DNA of 64,000 nucleotides from Pseudocitrobacter sp913778145 (lineage in GTDB: Bacteria; Pseudomonadota; Gammaproteobacteria; Enterobacterales; Enterobacteriaceae), in the NCBI GenBank assembly GCA_035726825.1, contig JALNTX010000002.1, forward strand, positions 1-64,000. The letters are read 5' to 3'. The position numbers and the translations under genes were made by a program. The stretch's first letter is position 1; each line of letters begins with the position of its first letter. The notes under the pieces were generated by a model. That model was not told where the DNA came from and did no database searches. It saw nothing but the letters and a program-made list of their open reading frames with translations. This document shows positions 16,901-24,910 of this stretch, in pieces.

Positions 16901-19900
16901 GGTTGCCGTGGCTTGAGTTAATGCGCCATAGTAGGCATCAGTGCCTGTGGCCATACCTACACCGAAATCTTTCGCTGTGCTATTTGCGATGTTATCACGC
17001 AACGATGTTTCGTCATTTGCATCGACCCACAGCGTATCCAGGGAAATTTCCCCCTCGTTATCCGCCGTTGATTGATCAATAGCCAACATTCCCACACTGC
17101 CACGGCCATACATATTAATAATCCCGGACTCACTATTCAGTGCACTCGCATTATTAGTAGCAAGTAATCCGGTCAGCCCCAGCGCTCTATTATTAAAAGA
17201 TAATCCATCATACAGATTCAATATTCCAGGCAAGTTCAAAACACTATGTTGGTTCATGACCCTGGCGGTTACGACACCATTATTAATTACAGAGCTGCCA
17301 TGTTCAGCATCGAATATTTTTGGTGCAGGTTCAGAGCCATAATCGTACAACGAAACGGAAACTGAACCATTGTTAGTCACAACCGAGTTCGAGCCCTCTA
17401 TTGTCGCGAAGCCGATATTTTGCAGATCCACTGAACCATTATTAATTAACTGAGAATCAGAAGATACGCTTATGGTTGATAAGGATCCACTAAAATAATA
17501 GGTAAATGAATCCACATCCTTCATATCAAATGTCGCGCCATCACCAATTTCTAACAACGCACCATTGCTGAGCTGAATAAGATTTGCATAGCCCAACGGG
17601 AATTCACCGCTCATCGTTGACTCACCATGCAGGTAGACCGATGAATGCCCATCAACGCTAATAAGCGGGGTGTCTCCTGTACCACGGCGAGATGCGGAAG
17701 GTTTTGAACCATCCTCCATGGCATTTTTTTCACCCACAAAGTGAATACCGCCATTAAGCGTGAAAGTATTGTCATCACCTGCAATGACAATACCTGAAAT
17801 ATACTCCTGAGCACCATCGTAACTCGCATAGGAGCGCGTCGTTATTTCACTATCAGCAACAACGGTTAACTGACCATCTAACGTGACGTCATTACTGTTA
17901 CCACTGATATTTACGCCAATTGAAGGATTGAAGAAATAAGGTTGCGCATTATCAGCCTTCTGATCTTTATCAACCAGAATGCTACCGGCAATTTCAATCG
18001 TATTACCATCGCCTGAAATGTTAACACCCGTCGCTTCTTGCCCGGTAACATTCAGTTCATAAGTGGACAGCGTCATGTTGTTATTATCGCCAGACACATC
18101 AAGGCCGGTGGAGAAATCCCCAACGTCTAACCCACCCGCGAGTGAAATATTGGCTTTATCGCCCGTAACACTGATACCGGTTCCGGCATTGGTCGCGGAA
18201 ATATCACCAACGTTAACAAATGTCGCATTATCACCGTTGATCTGAATGCCAATGGCATTTTCACCCGCTGAGGCCTGGCCAACATTCAGATCACCCATGT
18301 TAATAACGGTAACGCCATCACCGTCAAGCGACATGCCGATAGAGTTTTCATCAACGACCGTGATATTACCTTTGTTGCTGACGAACGTGCCGCTGCCATC
18401 AACGTCAATACCATGCGCACCACCGCTTACGTATAAGTCGCCTTCCTGTTTGATGGTGGCATCATCACCGACAACTTTCGAACCAGTGGAATTCTCACCG
18501 TCAACGGTCATGGTACCTTTATTATCGACCCGCGCATTATCGCCATTGATAAGACTCCCCGTACCGCCATTACTGATGGTCGAGTCGCCCGCGGTATTTA
18601 AAGTGGCGTTATCGCCATTGATAATTACCGCGGTACCACCCTCAACTTCTGTCTCGCCGTTATTATTGATAGTGATATCGTCGCCGGTCAGGATACCAAC
18701 AACCGAACCTTCGCCAATGGCGGTCGTTTTTCCCTCGTTGTTGAGGATAATGTTGTCACCCTCAACCGTCATCACAATACCGCCATTCAGCGCCGTGTTG
18801 CCGCCCTGATCGGTGATGATCGCATTACCAAAATCAATTGCAGTTCCGGTTGTGCCGTCGACAATGTCGCCGGCATCTTTAGTGATATGGATAAGCCCAT
18901 CATCGTCGTAGTGCCATGTAATTCCGCCAGCCGTATTGACACCGTCAAAGACTACGGTGTTGCTGTCGTCATGAACAACCCAGGACTTGACTATCGTCGT
19001 CATGCCATCAGGCGCGGTTAAGGTGTAACTCCCATCGGCATTTTGGCTGTAGATAAAGGTAGTTTCACGAATTTTGACAGTTTTCGCGTCTTGATCCCAG
19101 GTTACGTCATTTTTATAGACGACAGCATCGTGTTTAACCGGGGTATCGCCGCCATCGTCTGGCGGAACCGGCGTATCACCGCCATCGTCTGGTGGAACGG
19201 GCGTATCACCGCCATCGTCTGGTGGAACGGGAGTATCACCGCCATCGTCTGGTGGCACTGGCGTATCACCGCCATCGTCTGGTGGAACGGGCGTATCACC
19301 GCCGTCATCTGGCGGAATCGGAGTGTCACCGCCGTCATCTGGCGGAACCGGAGTGTCACCGCCGTCATCTGGCGGAACCGGCGTATCACCGCCATCGTCT
19401 GGTGGAACCGGTGTATCATCACCATCGTCTGGTGGAACGGGCGTGTCACCACCATCGTCTGGCGGAACGGGTGTATCACCACCATCGTCTGGCGGAACGG
19501 GTGTATCACCGCCATCGTCTGGTGGAACGGGCGTATCACCACCATCGTCTGGTGGAACGGGCGTATCACCACCATCGTCTGGTGGAACGGGCGTATCACC
19601 GCCATCGTCTGGTGGAACGGGCGTGTCACCGCCATCGTCTGGTGGAACCGGTGTATCGCCGCCATCGTCTGGTGGAACCGGTGTATCGCCGCCATCATCT
19701 GGAGGAACAGGCGTATCACCGCCATCGTCTGGCGGAACGGGCGTATCACCGCCATCGTCTGGTGGAACGGGCGTATCACCGCCATCGTCTGGTGGAACGG
19801 GCGTATCACCGCCATCGTCTGGTGGAACGGGCGTATCACCGCCATCGTCTGGTGGAACCGGTGTATCACCGCCATCGTCTGGTGGAACCGGTGTATCGCC

Positions 19901-20293
19901 GCCATCATCCGGAGCTACCGGCGTGAGCGAGCCGTCATCGCTCGGTGGCGCAGGAGGATTACCACCATTATCATCAGGAGGTGTCGGTTGAGGATCGGAA
20001 GAGTGAGAGTGGTGACCCTCACCATGACTCAATTCAATCGCCGCAAGCGTAGTGACTAACGCTGTGGCACCTACCGCGAGCCAGGGATAGAGTTTATTGT
20101 TTTCAGTAGCCGTACATTCAGAAGGAAGTTTTTTTAGTTCTTGTGTATTCAGCTTCCCTGGTTCCGCCGGACACGTTACCCGAGAATTTTTTCGCTCGCC
20201 GGAACTGCCGTCTACGTCCGTAGTGTCAGCAGCCCAGCCTTGTCCGCTTAATGCTAATGCAATGCATGCTGATAATACTGTTCTCTTTTGCAT
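13928..20293 (-). CDS. ydbA: large autotransporter adhesin, YdbA family, intact
   Basis: This 2121-residue type V secreted surface protein starts with a signal peptide ending GQGWA/AD (about residues 1-22). A cysteine-containing linker and a hydrophobic stretch LYPWLAVGATALVTTLAAI (about 69-87) follow. Residues about 126-385 are a Pro/Asp-rich block with the decapeptide GGDTPVPPDD repeated about 26 times. The passenger is Asn/Gly/Thr-rich and made of short beta-helix-like units (INGDNATL, NNGTINI, NEGEIS). The last 280 or so residues form the autotransporter barrel and end in phenylalanine (LNFKKTF). N-terminus, passenger style and position between ydbC and paaY identify it with E. coli ydbA, which is split by an IS in K-12 but whole here. 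The segment 16.2-18.9 kb is AT-richer than its flanks. Adhesion is inferred from the family. Confidence 0.9.
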   Translation of the reverse strand: MQKRTVLSACIALALSGQGWAADTTDVDGSSGERKNSRVTCPAEPGKLNTQELKKLPSECTATENNKLYPWLAVGATALVTTLAAIELSHGEGHHSHSSDPQPTPPDDNGGNPPAPPSDDGSLTPVAPDDGGDTPVPPDDGGDTPVPPDDGGDTPVPPDDGGDTPVPPDDGGDTPVPPDDGGDTPVPPDDGGDTPVPPDDGGDTPVPPDDGGDTPVPPDDGGDTPVPPDDGGDTPVPPDDGGDTPVPPDDGGDTPVPPDDGGDTPVPPDDGGDTPVPPDDGGDTPVPPDDGDDTPVPPDDGGDTPVPPDDGGDTPVPPDDGGDTPIPPDDGGDTPVPPDDGGDTPVPPDDGGDTPVPPDDGGDTPVPPDDGGDTPVPPDDGGDTPVKHDAVVYKNDVTWDQDAKTVKIRETTFIYSQNADGSYTLTAPDGMTTIVKSWVVHDDSNTVVFDGVNTAGGITWHYDDDGLIHITKDAGDIVDGTTGTAIDFGNAIITDQGGNTALNGGIVMTVEGDNIILNNEGKTTAIGEGSVVGILTGDDITINNNGETEVEGGTAVIINGDNATLNTAGDSTISNGGTGSLINGDNARVDNKGTMTVDGENSTGSKVVGDDATIKQEGDLYVSGGAHGIDVDGSGTFVSNKGNITVVDENSIGMSLDGDGVTVINMGDLNVGQASAGENAIGIQINGDNATFVNVGDISATNAGTGISVTGDKANISLAGGLDVGDFSTGLDVSGDNNNMTLSTYELNVTGQEATGVNISGDGNTIEIAGSILVDKDQKADNAQPYFFNPSIGVNISGNSNDVTLDGQLTVVADSEITTRSYASYDGAQEYISGIVIAGDDNTFTLNGGIHFVGEKNAMEDGSKPSASRRGTGDTPLISVDGHSSVYLHGESTMSGEFPLGYANLIQLSNGALLEIGDGATFDMKDVDSFTYYFSGSLSTISVSSDSQLINNGSVDLQNIGFATIEGSNSVVTNNGSVSVSLYDYGSEPAPKIFDAEHGSSVINNGVVTARVMNQHSVLNLPGILNLYDGLSFNNRALGLTGLLATNNASALNSESGIINMYGRGSVGMLAIDQSTADNEGEISLDTLWVDANDETSLRDNIANSTAKDFGVGMATGTDAYYGALTQATATNHENGVITVYNAGAGMAAYGETNTVINQGTINLEKNENYNDSLGVNKLVGMAVYHAGTAINDKTGVININAENGQAFYNDGTGLIINYGTICTFGICQGAYEYNPTDNYVADLYDDGDVLSSAGQTVSLSSGAIITGDVTNAGTAKNGTIQVIENGALVNEESGKINSAIIVSNGGTLTNDGVLNTVNLEGGTFNNNGTLNDTVKIEKNSNAVINNTGSLSTLHLHDGTVNNGGIASARVNAQGDAVFNNLAGGEARKGAILYNSAVVNNAGTWKMGYQDENNNAGTLDIDDQSTFNNSGKLILDNSKNAIRFQGSNANATLYNTGEMTLDAALGAGAIHYDDGASQFINKGVVDAKVTVAVSTAGATESDAFLWNQDGGVINFDKDNASAVKFTHSNYVALNDGVMNISGNNAVAMEGDKNAQLVNNGVINLGTEGTTDTGLIGMQLDANATTDAVIENNGTINIYANDSFAFSVLGTQGHIVNNGTVVIADGVTGSGLIKQGDSVNVEGVNGNNGNNTEVHYTDYTLPDMPNSYTTSPFSETTDGGSSDGSSNNLNGYIVGTNVDGSAGKLKVNNASMNGVGINTGFAAGTADTTVSFDNVVEGSNLTDADAITSTSVVWTAKGSTDASGNVDVIMSKNAYTDVASDASVNDVAKALDAGYTNNELYTSLNVGTTAELNSALKQVSGSQATTVFREARVLSNRFSMLADAAPKMGNGLAFNVVAKGDPRAELGNNTKYDMLALRKTVDLSESQSMSLEYGIARLDGDGAQKAGDNGVTGGYSQFFGLKHQMSFDNGMRWNNALRYDVHNLDSSRSVAYGDVSKTADTDVKQQYLELRSEGAKTFEPREGLKITPYAGVKVRHTLEGGYQERNAGDFNLSMNSGSETAVDSIVGLKLDYAGKDGWSANTTLEGGPNLSYAKSQRTASLAGAGSQHFNVDDGQKGGGINSLASVGVKYSSKESSLNLDAYHWKEDGISDKGVMLNFKKTF
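19139..19918. repeat. 26 tandem 30-bp repeats coding GGDTPVPPDD
   Basis: From 19139 to 19918 the sequence repeats with an exact 30-bp period (two units per 60 bases for 13 lines). Units differ mostly at third codon positions, and a few change residues (VAPDD in the first, TPIPP, DGDDTP). On the plus strand a unit reads approximately GTATCACCGCCATCGTCTGG plus TGGAACGGGC. Because the period is a multiple of three, gain or loss of units keeps the ydbA frame. The peptide forms a stiff acidic Pro-rich stalk just after the N-terminal hydrophobic segment. Confidence 0.95.
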
Positions 20294-20559
20294 GAGAAAT
20301 CCCTCTCACTCTTCATGAATAACCAAAAAAAACCAATAAAAACAGACAATTGAAACGTTAATTAATAAAAAATCGCAGTATGGTCAAGATTTAATATTTA
20401 TTAGCTGAAATTTTATTCATCAGAAACACGCAATACAACTTAATAAGGTTTTAAGAAAAAATAATAATATAACCACGATGTATACTTGAGCGTAAATATC
20501 CATGTAGAATATATGATTGAATATAATTTTTACACTTGAATACTACAGCGGGTGAGCGG

Positions 20560-20652
20560 ATGGGAGAAATAAATTTAAATGACAATCATGATTATATTCA
20601 TAAGAAATATATTTTCATACAACTTCAACACTCGTGTTACGCGAACCAATAA
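20560..20652 (+). CDS. possible 30-residue small protein upstream of ydbA
   Basis: In the AT-rich 392-bp gap between ydbA and paaY, ATG at 20560 opens 30 codons (MGEINLNDNHDYIHKKYIFI and ten more) ending at TAA 20650-20652. GGTGAGCGG precedes it, and a perfect TATAAT lies at 20522-20527 without a clear -35. The stop codon runs straight into the terminator hairpin shared with paaY. Coding status is uncertain; it may also be just a transcript end or chance. The rest of the gap is AT-rich promoter-like DNA for ydbA. Confidence 0.25.
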   Translation: MGEINLNDNHDYIHKKYIFIQLQHSCYANQ

Positions 20653-20683
20653 AAAAGGCAGGAACGTTATCCCTGCCTTTTTT
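20651..20683. terminator. bidirectional terminator after paaY
   Basis: AAAAAAGGCAGG and CCTGCCTTTTTT form a 12-bp stem around a 9-nt loop immediately past the paaY stop. The flanking A and T runs make it work in both directions. It separates the paaXY unit from ydbA. Confidence 0.9.
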
Positions 20684-20685
20684 AT

Positions 20686-21282
20686 TTAACTCGCCGATTT
20701 AGGCCGCAAATTTTCATCAAACACCAGCCGTTTTCGTCCTTCTTCCACCGCCCGTAACGGTTCAACCTGATGCATGGTTTTCTTACAGCGTTCCACCAGA
20801 ACCTGATATTCCCGCGTGCCCTGCTTTTTCCACGCCATTTCCTGCTCGCTGAGTTCACGAATGGCTTTTGCCGGGCTGCCGATAATAAGGTGATTCGCAG
20901 GCATTTCCGCTTTGGCTTTCACAAATGCTGCCGCACCCACAATACTGTTTTCGCCGATTACCGCACCATCCATCACGACGGCATTCATCCCGACGAGCGC
21001 GTTACGCCGCACGACGCAACCGTGCAGAATGGCGCTATGGCCAATATGACCATCCTCTTCTACAACGGTGTCTTGCTCCGGAAAACCGTGCATCACACAG
21101 TTATCCTGAATATTCGCGCCATCTTTCACCACGATACGGCCAAAATCACCGCGCAGGCTGGCGTTTGGCCCAACGTATACACCTTTACCAAGGATGACGT
21201 CGCCAATTAATACGGCAGTAGGATGCACATAGCTCTCGTCCGGCACTACCGGGGTTAAGCCATCAATCTGATACACTGGCAT
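20686..21282 (-). CDS. paaY: PaaY, phenylacetate-pathway thioesterase (gamma-carbonic anhydrase fold)
   Basis: This 198-residue left-handed beta-helix protein hydrolyses some CoA thioesters of the phenylacetate pathway and supports full induction. Hexapeptide repeats are plain: VHPTAVLIGDVILGKGVYVGPNASLRGD, GANIQDNCVMHGFPEQDTVVEEDGHIGHSAILHG and GMNAVVMDGAVIGENSIVGA. The three-histidine metal site (MHGF, GHIGHSAILHG) is kept. The ATG at 21282 follows AAGGGAGG; a longer open start at 21297 gives an extra MKGGL not seen in E. coli. It overlaps the end of paaX by 20 bp and ends at the strong terminator. Confidence 0.95.
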   Translation of the reverse strand: MPVYQIDGLTPVVPDESYVHPTAVLIGDVILGKGVYVGPNASLRGDFGRIVVKDGANIQDNCVMHGFPEQDTVVEEDGHIGHSAILHGCVVRRNALVGMNAVVMDGAVIGENSIVGAAAFVKAKAEMPANHLIIGSPAKAIRELSEQEMAWKKQGTREYQVLVERCKKTMHQVEPLRAVEEGRKRLVFDENLRPKSAS

Positions 21283-22219
21283 AAGACCTCCCTTCACTTA
21301 CCGGCAACCCGCCAAATCGTTGATAAAACAGCGAGCCCGGCGCAGGCAGCTCGCCCACCGGGGTTTCGCCTTTTTCGCTGACGAAGGCCAGCGCGGCGGG
21401 AGCCACACGTTGATAAATATTAATACAAAGCTGACGCGCAGAGCCGCCAAGCCAGTGCGCCGGGAGCAACTCCTCTGGCAGCAGCGGATCTTTCAGCACC
21501 ACGCGGCGATAAAAATGAATCAGCAGCAGTTGGATCTGGAAGCAACGTTCCGGCGTCAGTTCATCCGAATCTACGTCACGCAATAGCGGCAGCAGCGGGC
21601 GGAACAACTGGATAAAGGTGTCGTACATGGCGTTCTGTTCGGTCAGTTGCCAGCACTCCTCCACGCGTGCGCTCAATGCCGCGCGCGACAACGCCAGCGG
21701 AGAATGCGCTTCAAAGCAAATGACGTTTTCCGCCACGCCCGCTTCATGCAGCAGTGACTGCACATCGGCCAGCTTTTGCGAAGGCGAGGCCATCAGGCTG
21801 GGCGCTAGCGTGCCAAACCCTTGCCAGATAAGCTGTTTTTTTACATCGGATAATGTTGTGCGATCCAGCCCTTCGGAAAGCAACAGCAGCCAGGTACCGT
21901 CCCAGGCCGGCGTTTCCGCACGATAAATTTTATTTTCCGCCCGGCGGGTCAAGCGCTGGCCTTTATCGCTCAGGCGATAAAAGCTGCGGCGGCCAATGCG
22001 TTCCACATCCAGCCAGCCCTCTTTATTGAGGCGAAACAGCGCGGTACGGACAAAACGTTCCCCAAATCCCAGACCTTCGAGCATCGCCGCCAGGCTACCC
22101 AACCAGACAGACCCGCCGCGATGCAACAGGGAATCACCATACAGCGAAGCAATCAGCGAGGTGCCGCTAATGGGCACCGATGACACGGCCTGCTGAATGA
22201 AGGTATCGATTTTACTCAT
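21263..22219 (-). CDS. paaX: PaaX, phenylacetyl-CoA-responsive repressor
   Basis: This 318-residue regulator has the N-terminal PaaX winged-helix domain (SGTSLIASLYGDSL, ERFVRTALFRLNKEGWLDVERIGRRSFYRLSDKG), a central RAENKIYRAETPAWDGTW region and a C-terminal ligand domain. The repressor leaves DNA when phenylacetyl-CoA binds. I prefer ATG 22219 (MSKIDTF) with AGGA eight bases upstream over the MNQ start at 22228. A TGATTCAT/ATGAATCA palindrome overlaps the start region, suggesting autoregulation. It is cotranscribed with paaY (overlap). Confidence 0.95.
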   Translation of the reverse strand: MSKIDTFIQQAVSSVPISGTSLIASLYGDSLLHRGGSVWLGSLAAMLEGLGFGERFVRTALFRLNKEGWLDVERIGRRSFYRLSDKGQRLTRRAENKIYRAETPAWDGTWLLLLSEGLDRTTLSDVKKQLIWQGFGTLAPSLMASPSQKLADVQSLLHEAGVAENVICFEAHSPLALSRAALSARVEECWQLTEQNAMYDTFIQLFRPLLPLLRDVDSDELTPERCFQIQLLLIHFYRRVVLKDPLLPEELLPAHWLGGSARQLCINIYQRVAPAALAFVSEKGETPVGELPAPGSLFYQRFGGLPVSEGRSYASVSD

Positions 22220-22220
22220 C

Positions 22221-22258
22221 TGATTCATCCTGTTGTTATTGTTTTGATTTATGAATCA
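22221..22258. promoter_or_regulatory. probable PaaX operator at the paaX start
   Basis: TGATTCAT (22221-22228) and ATGAATCA (22251-22258) form a perfect 8-bp inverted repeat with a 22-bp spacer. The arms TGATTC and GAATCA match the PaaX recognition arms that I recall from E. coli (spacer of about 26-28 bp between 6-bp arms; here 26). A similar pair lies before paaA. Confidence 0.6.
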
Positions 22259-22281
22259 TAGCATAGGTATGAATCGTAGTT

Positions 22282-22360
22282 TTGCCGGGGGCGGCTGCGC
22301 CTTGCCCGGCCTACCATCCCCTGTAGGCCGGATAAGGCGCAGCGCGCCGCCATCCGGCAA
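22282..22360. repeat. pair of REP units between paaX and paaK
   Basis: Two units, 22282-22314 (TTGCCGGGGGCGGCTGCGCC type) and 22322-22360 (TGTAGGCCGGATAAGGCGC type), lie between the paaX promoter and the paaK stop. Confidence 0.75.
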
Positions 22361-22362
22361 TG

Positions 22363-23676
22363 TTACACGCTGGCAATCTTGCGCAAATCAAACACTCTGC
22401 ACGCTTTTCCTTCAGAACGCGGGATCGCGCCGCAGTTTACGATCATCACATCGGTGGAGATCCCGACCATTGATTTAATACGGTGACGTAACTGGTGACA
22501 CACCTGGCAACGCTGTTCGTGGCTCAGGTACAAGCTACTCTCTTTCAGCTCCACCTGGATCGAGAGTGAATCAAGATGGCCGCGACGATTCACTTCCAGC
22601 TGGTAATGCGGCGAAAGATGTTCAAACTTCACAATCTCTTCTTCCAGCTGTGACGGGAAGACGTTCACACCGCGAATAATCAGCATGTCGTCGCTACGTC
22701 CGCTGATACGGTCCATACGGCGCATGGTGCGGGCGGTACCCGGCAGCAGGCGCGTCAGGTCGCGGGTGCGATAGCGTATCACCGGCAGCGCCTCTTTGGT
22801 TAAGGTAGTGAACAGCAGTTCGCCATGCTCGCCGTCATTCAGTACTGTTCCATCGTTCGGGTTAACGATTTCCGGATAGAAGTGATCTTCCCAGATGGTC
22901 GGGCCATCGGCGGTTTCAATACACTCCATCGCAACACCAGGGCCCATCACTTCTGATAAGCCATAGATATCCAGCGCGGTAATCCCCAGACGGCGTTCAA
23001 TCTCTTTGCGCATCGCCTGCGTCCACGGCTCTGCGCCGAATACGCCGACCCGCAGGGAACACTGACTGGCATCGCCGCCCATCTGGCGTTCCAGCTCTTC
23101 AATCAGGTTCAGACAGTAAGACGGCGTCACCATAATCATATCCGGCTGGAAATCGCGGATTAGCTGCGCCTGTTTTTCGGTCTGTCCACCGGACATCGGG
23201 ATAACTGTCGCCCCCAAACGTTCTGCGCCGTAATGCGCGCCCAGCCCGCCGGTGAACAGGCCATAGCCGTAAGCAACATGGATTTTATCTTTCGGCGTGC
23301 CGCCCGCTGCACGCAGAGAACGCGCCACAATATCGGCCCAGTTATTAATATCATTCTGAGTGTAACCGACCACAGTCGGTTTACCGGTGGTACCAGAAGA
23401 GGCATGCACGCGCACCACCTGCTCCATCGGCACGGCAAACATGCCGAACGGATAGTTATCACGCAGATCCTGCTTGGTGGTGCACGGGAATTTTTCGATG
23501 TCTTTCAGTTCTTTGAAGTCATCCGGGTGAACGCCCGCTTCATCGAATTTGCGGCGATACATCGGCACATTTTCGTAGGCGTGTTTCAGGGTCCACTTCA
23601 GGCGTTGCGTTTGCAGTGCCTGCAGTTCGTCCAGCGATGCTTTTTCGATTGGGTCCAGCTTTGTATTTGTTGTCAT
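22363..23676 (-). CDS. paaK: phenylacetate-CoA ligase PaaK
   Basis: PaaK activates phenylacetate to phenylacetyl-CoA with ATP in the cytoplasm, the entry step of the pathway. With the ATG at 23676 (MTTNTKLDPIEK) it has 437 residues, as in E. coli. The ATP-binding loop HASSGTTGKPTVVGYTQND, AYGYGLFTGGLGAHYGAERLG, YGLSEVMGPGVAMEC and RYRTRDLTRLLPGT of the AMP-forming superfamily are present. It is the last gene of the paaA-K operon, 28 bp after paaJ. Twelve upstream in-frame codons are open but reach into that gap and lack a family counterpart. Confidence 0.97.
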   Translation of the reverse strand: MTTNTKLDPIEKASLDELQALQTQRLKWTLKHAYENVPMYRRKFDEAGVHPDDFKELKDIEKFPCTTKQDLRDNYPFGMFAVPMEQVVRVHASSGTTGKPTVVGYTQNDINNWADIVARSLRAAGGTPKDKIHVAYGYGLFTGGLGAHYGAERLGATVIPMSGGQTEKQAQLIRDFQPDMIMVTPSYCLNLIEELERQMGGDASQCSLRVGVFGAEPWTQAMRKEIERRLGITALDIYGLSEVMGPGVAMECIETADGPTIWEDHFYPEIVNPNDGTVLNDGEHGELLFTTLTKEALPVIRYRTRDLTRLLPGTARTMRRMDRISGRSDDMLIIRGVNVFPSQLEEEIVKFEHLSPHYQLEVNRRGHLDSLSIQVELKESSLYLSHEQRCQVCHQLRHRIKSMVGISTDVMIVNCGAIPRSEGKACRVFDLRKIASV

Positions 23677-23704
23677 TATAGGGTACTCGCAGGTAAAAAT
23701 TAGC

Positions 23705-24910
23705 TCACACACGCTCCAGGATCATGGCAATGCCCTGACCCACACCAACACACATCGTACACAGGGCGTAGCGGCCCTGACGGCGCTGCAGCTCAAGGCT
23801 GGCGGAAAGTGCCAGCCTCGCGCCGCTCATACCTAACGGATGGCCTAAGGCGATGGCGCCTCCGTTCGGGTTAATATGCGGCGCCTCATCCGGCAGCCCT
23901 AACTGTCTGAGCACGCCCAGCGCCTGTGCGGCGAAGGCCTCGTTCAGTTCGATAACGTCCATATCGGTGATACTTAAGCCCGCACGCTCCAGTACTTTAC
24001 GCACGGCAGGTACCGGGCCGAGCCCCATCAGGCGCGGTTCCACACCTGCGGTAGCCATAGCGACGATGCGCGCGCGCGGCGTCAGCCCCTGCGCGATGGC
24101 CTGCTGCTCGCTGGCGATAATCAGCGCCGCTGCGCCATCGTTCACGCCAGAGGCGTTACCCGCTGTGATCACACCTTTGGCGCGGAATGGTGCTTTTAGT
24201 TTGCCCAGCTGTTCCAGCGTGGTTTCCGGACGTAAATGCTCATCGTCCAGCACCTCGGTAAATGTGCCCTTTTTGCCAGGGACGCGCACCGGGACAATCT
24301 CTTCAGCAAACACGCCATCGCGCTGGGCTTTCGCAGCACGCTGTTGGCTGCGATACGCGAAAGCATCCTGATCGGCGCGGCTTATATTTAACAATTCAGC
24401 TACATTCTCTGCCGTTTCCGGCATGCTGTCAGTACCAAATTGTTGCTGCATGAGCGGGTTCACAAAACGCCAGCCGATGGTGGTATCAAACATCTCGGCC
24501 TGGCGCTGGAAAGGCGCGGTGGCCTTGCCCATCACAAACGGTGCACGCGACATCGACTCCACACCGCCCGCTATCAGCAGGTCGGCATCACCGGCTTTAA
24601 TTGCACGAGCCGCAAAGCCAATCGCATCCAGGCCAGAGCCGCAAAGGCGGTTAATGGTGGTACCGGAAACCTCCTGCGGATAGCCCGCCAGCAGCAGCGC
24701 CATACGCGCCACATCGCGGTTATCTTCCCCGGCCTGGTTAGCACAACCAAGGATCACATCGTCAATACGCGTGGGGTCGAGCTTCGGGTTACGCGCCAGC
24801 AGTTCACGCAGCGGTACTGCCGCGAGGTCATCGGCGCGAACGCCCGACAGCGCACCCGCATAGCGACCAATTGGGGTACGGATTCCGTCGCAAATAAATG
24901 CATCACGCAT
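23705..24910 (-). CDS. paaJ: 3-oxoadipyl-CoA/3-oxo-5,6-dehydrosuberyl-CoA thiolase PaaJ
   Basis: This 401-residue thiolase performs both CoA-dependent cleavages of the phenylacetate pathway, releasing acetyl-CoA and finally succinyl-CoA. The catalytic set is visible: nucleophilic Cys in NRLCGSGLDAIGFAA (about residue 90), the His in NGGAIALGHPLGMSGARL, and the second Cys in ALCTMCVGVGQGIAM. Its ATG shares one base with the paaI stop, indicating translational coupling. Confidence 0.97.
   Translation of the reverse strand: MRDAFICDGIRTPIGRYAGALSGVRADDLAAVPLRELLARNPKLDPTRIDDVILGCANQAGEDNRDVARMALLLAGYPQEVSGTTINRLCGSGLDAIGFAARAIKAGDADLLIAGGVESMSRAPFVMGKATAPFQRQAEMFDTTIGWRFVNPLMQQQFGTDSMPETAENVAELLNISRADQDAFAYRSQQRAAKAQRDGVFAEEIVPVRVPGKKGTFTEVLDDEHLRPETTLEQLGKLKAPFRAKGVITAGNASGVNDGAAALIIASEQQAIAQGLTPRARIVAMATAGVEPRLMGLGPVPAVRKVLERAGLSITDMDVIELNEAFAAQALGVLRQLGLPDEAPHINPNGGAIALGHPLGMSGARLALSASLELQRRQGRYALCTMCVGVGQGIAMILERV

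Noticed and set aside
19139..19918. Regular 30-bp repeats as a CRISPR array
   Set aside because: There are no unique spacers; the units are directly tandem and code for a decapeptide inside a large autotransporter. No cas genes are present.
19043..20059. Long open frames on the plus strand and in another minus-strand frame across the ydbA repeats (up to 338 codons)
   Set aside because: They arise because the 30-bp repeat is a multiple of three and lacks stops in several frames. Their products are low-complexity copies of the repeat and have no ribosome sites of note.
20570..20605. Fur-box-like AAATGACAATCATGATTATAT upstream of ydbA
   Set aside because: The match to the Fur consensus is partial and lies in very AT-rich DNA, where such matches occur by chance. 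It is far from the ydbA start.
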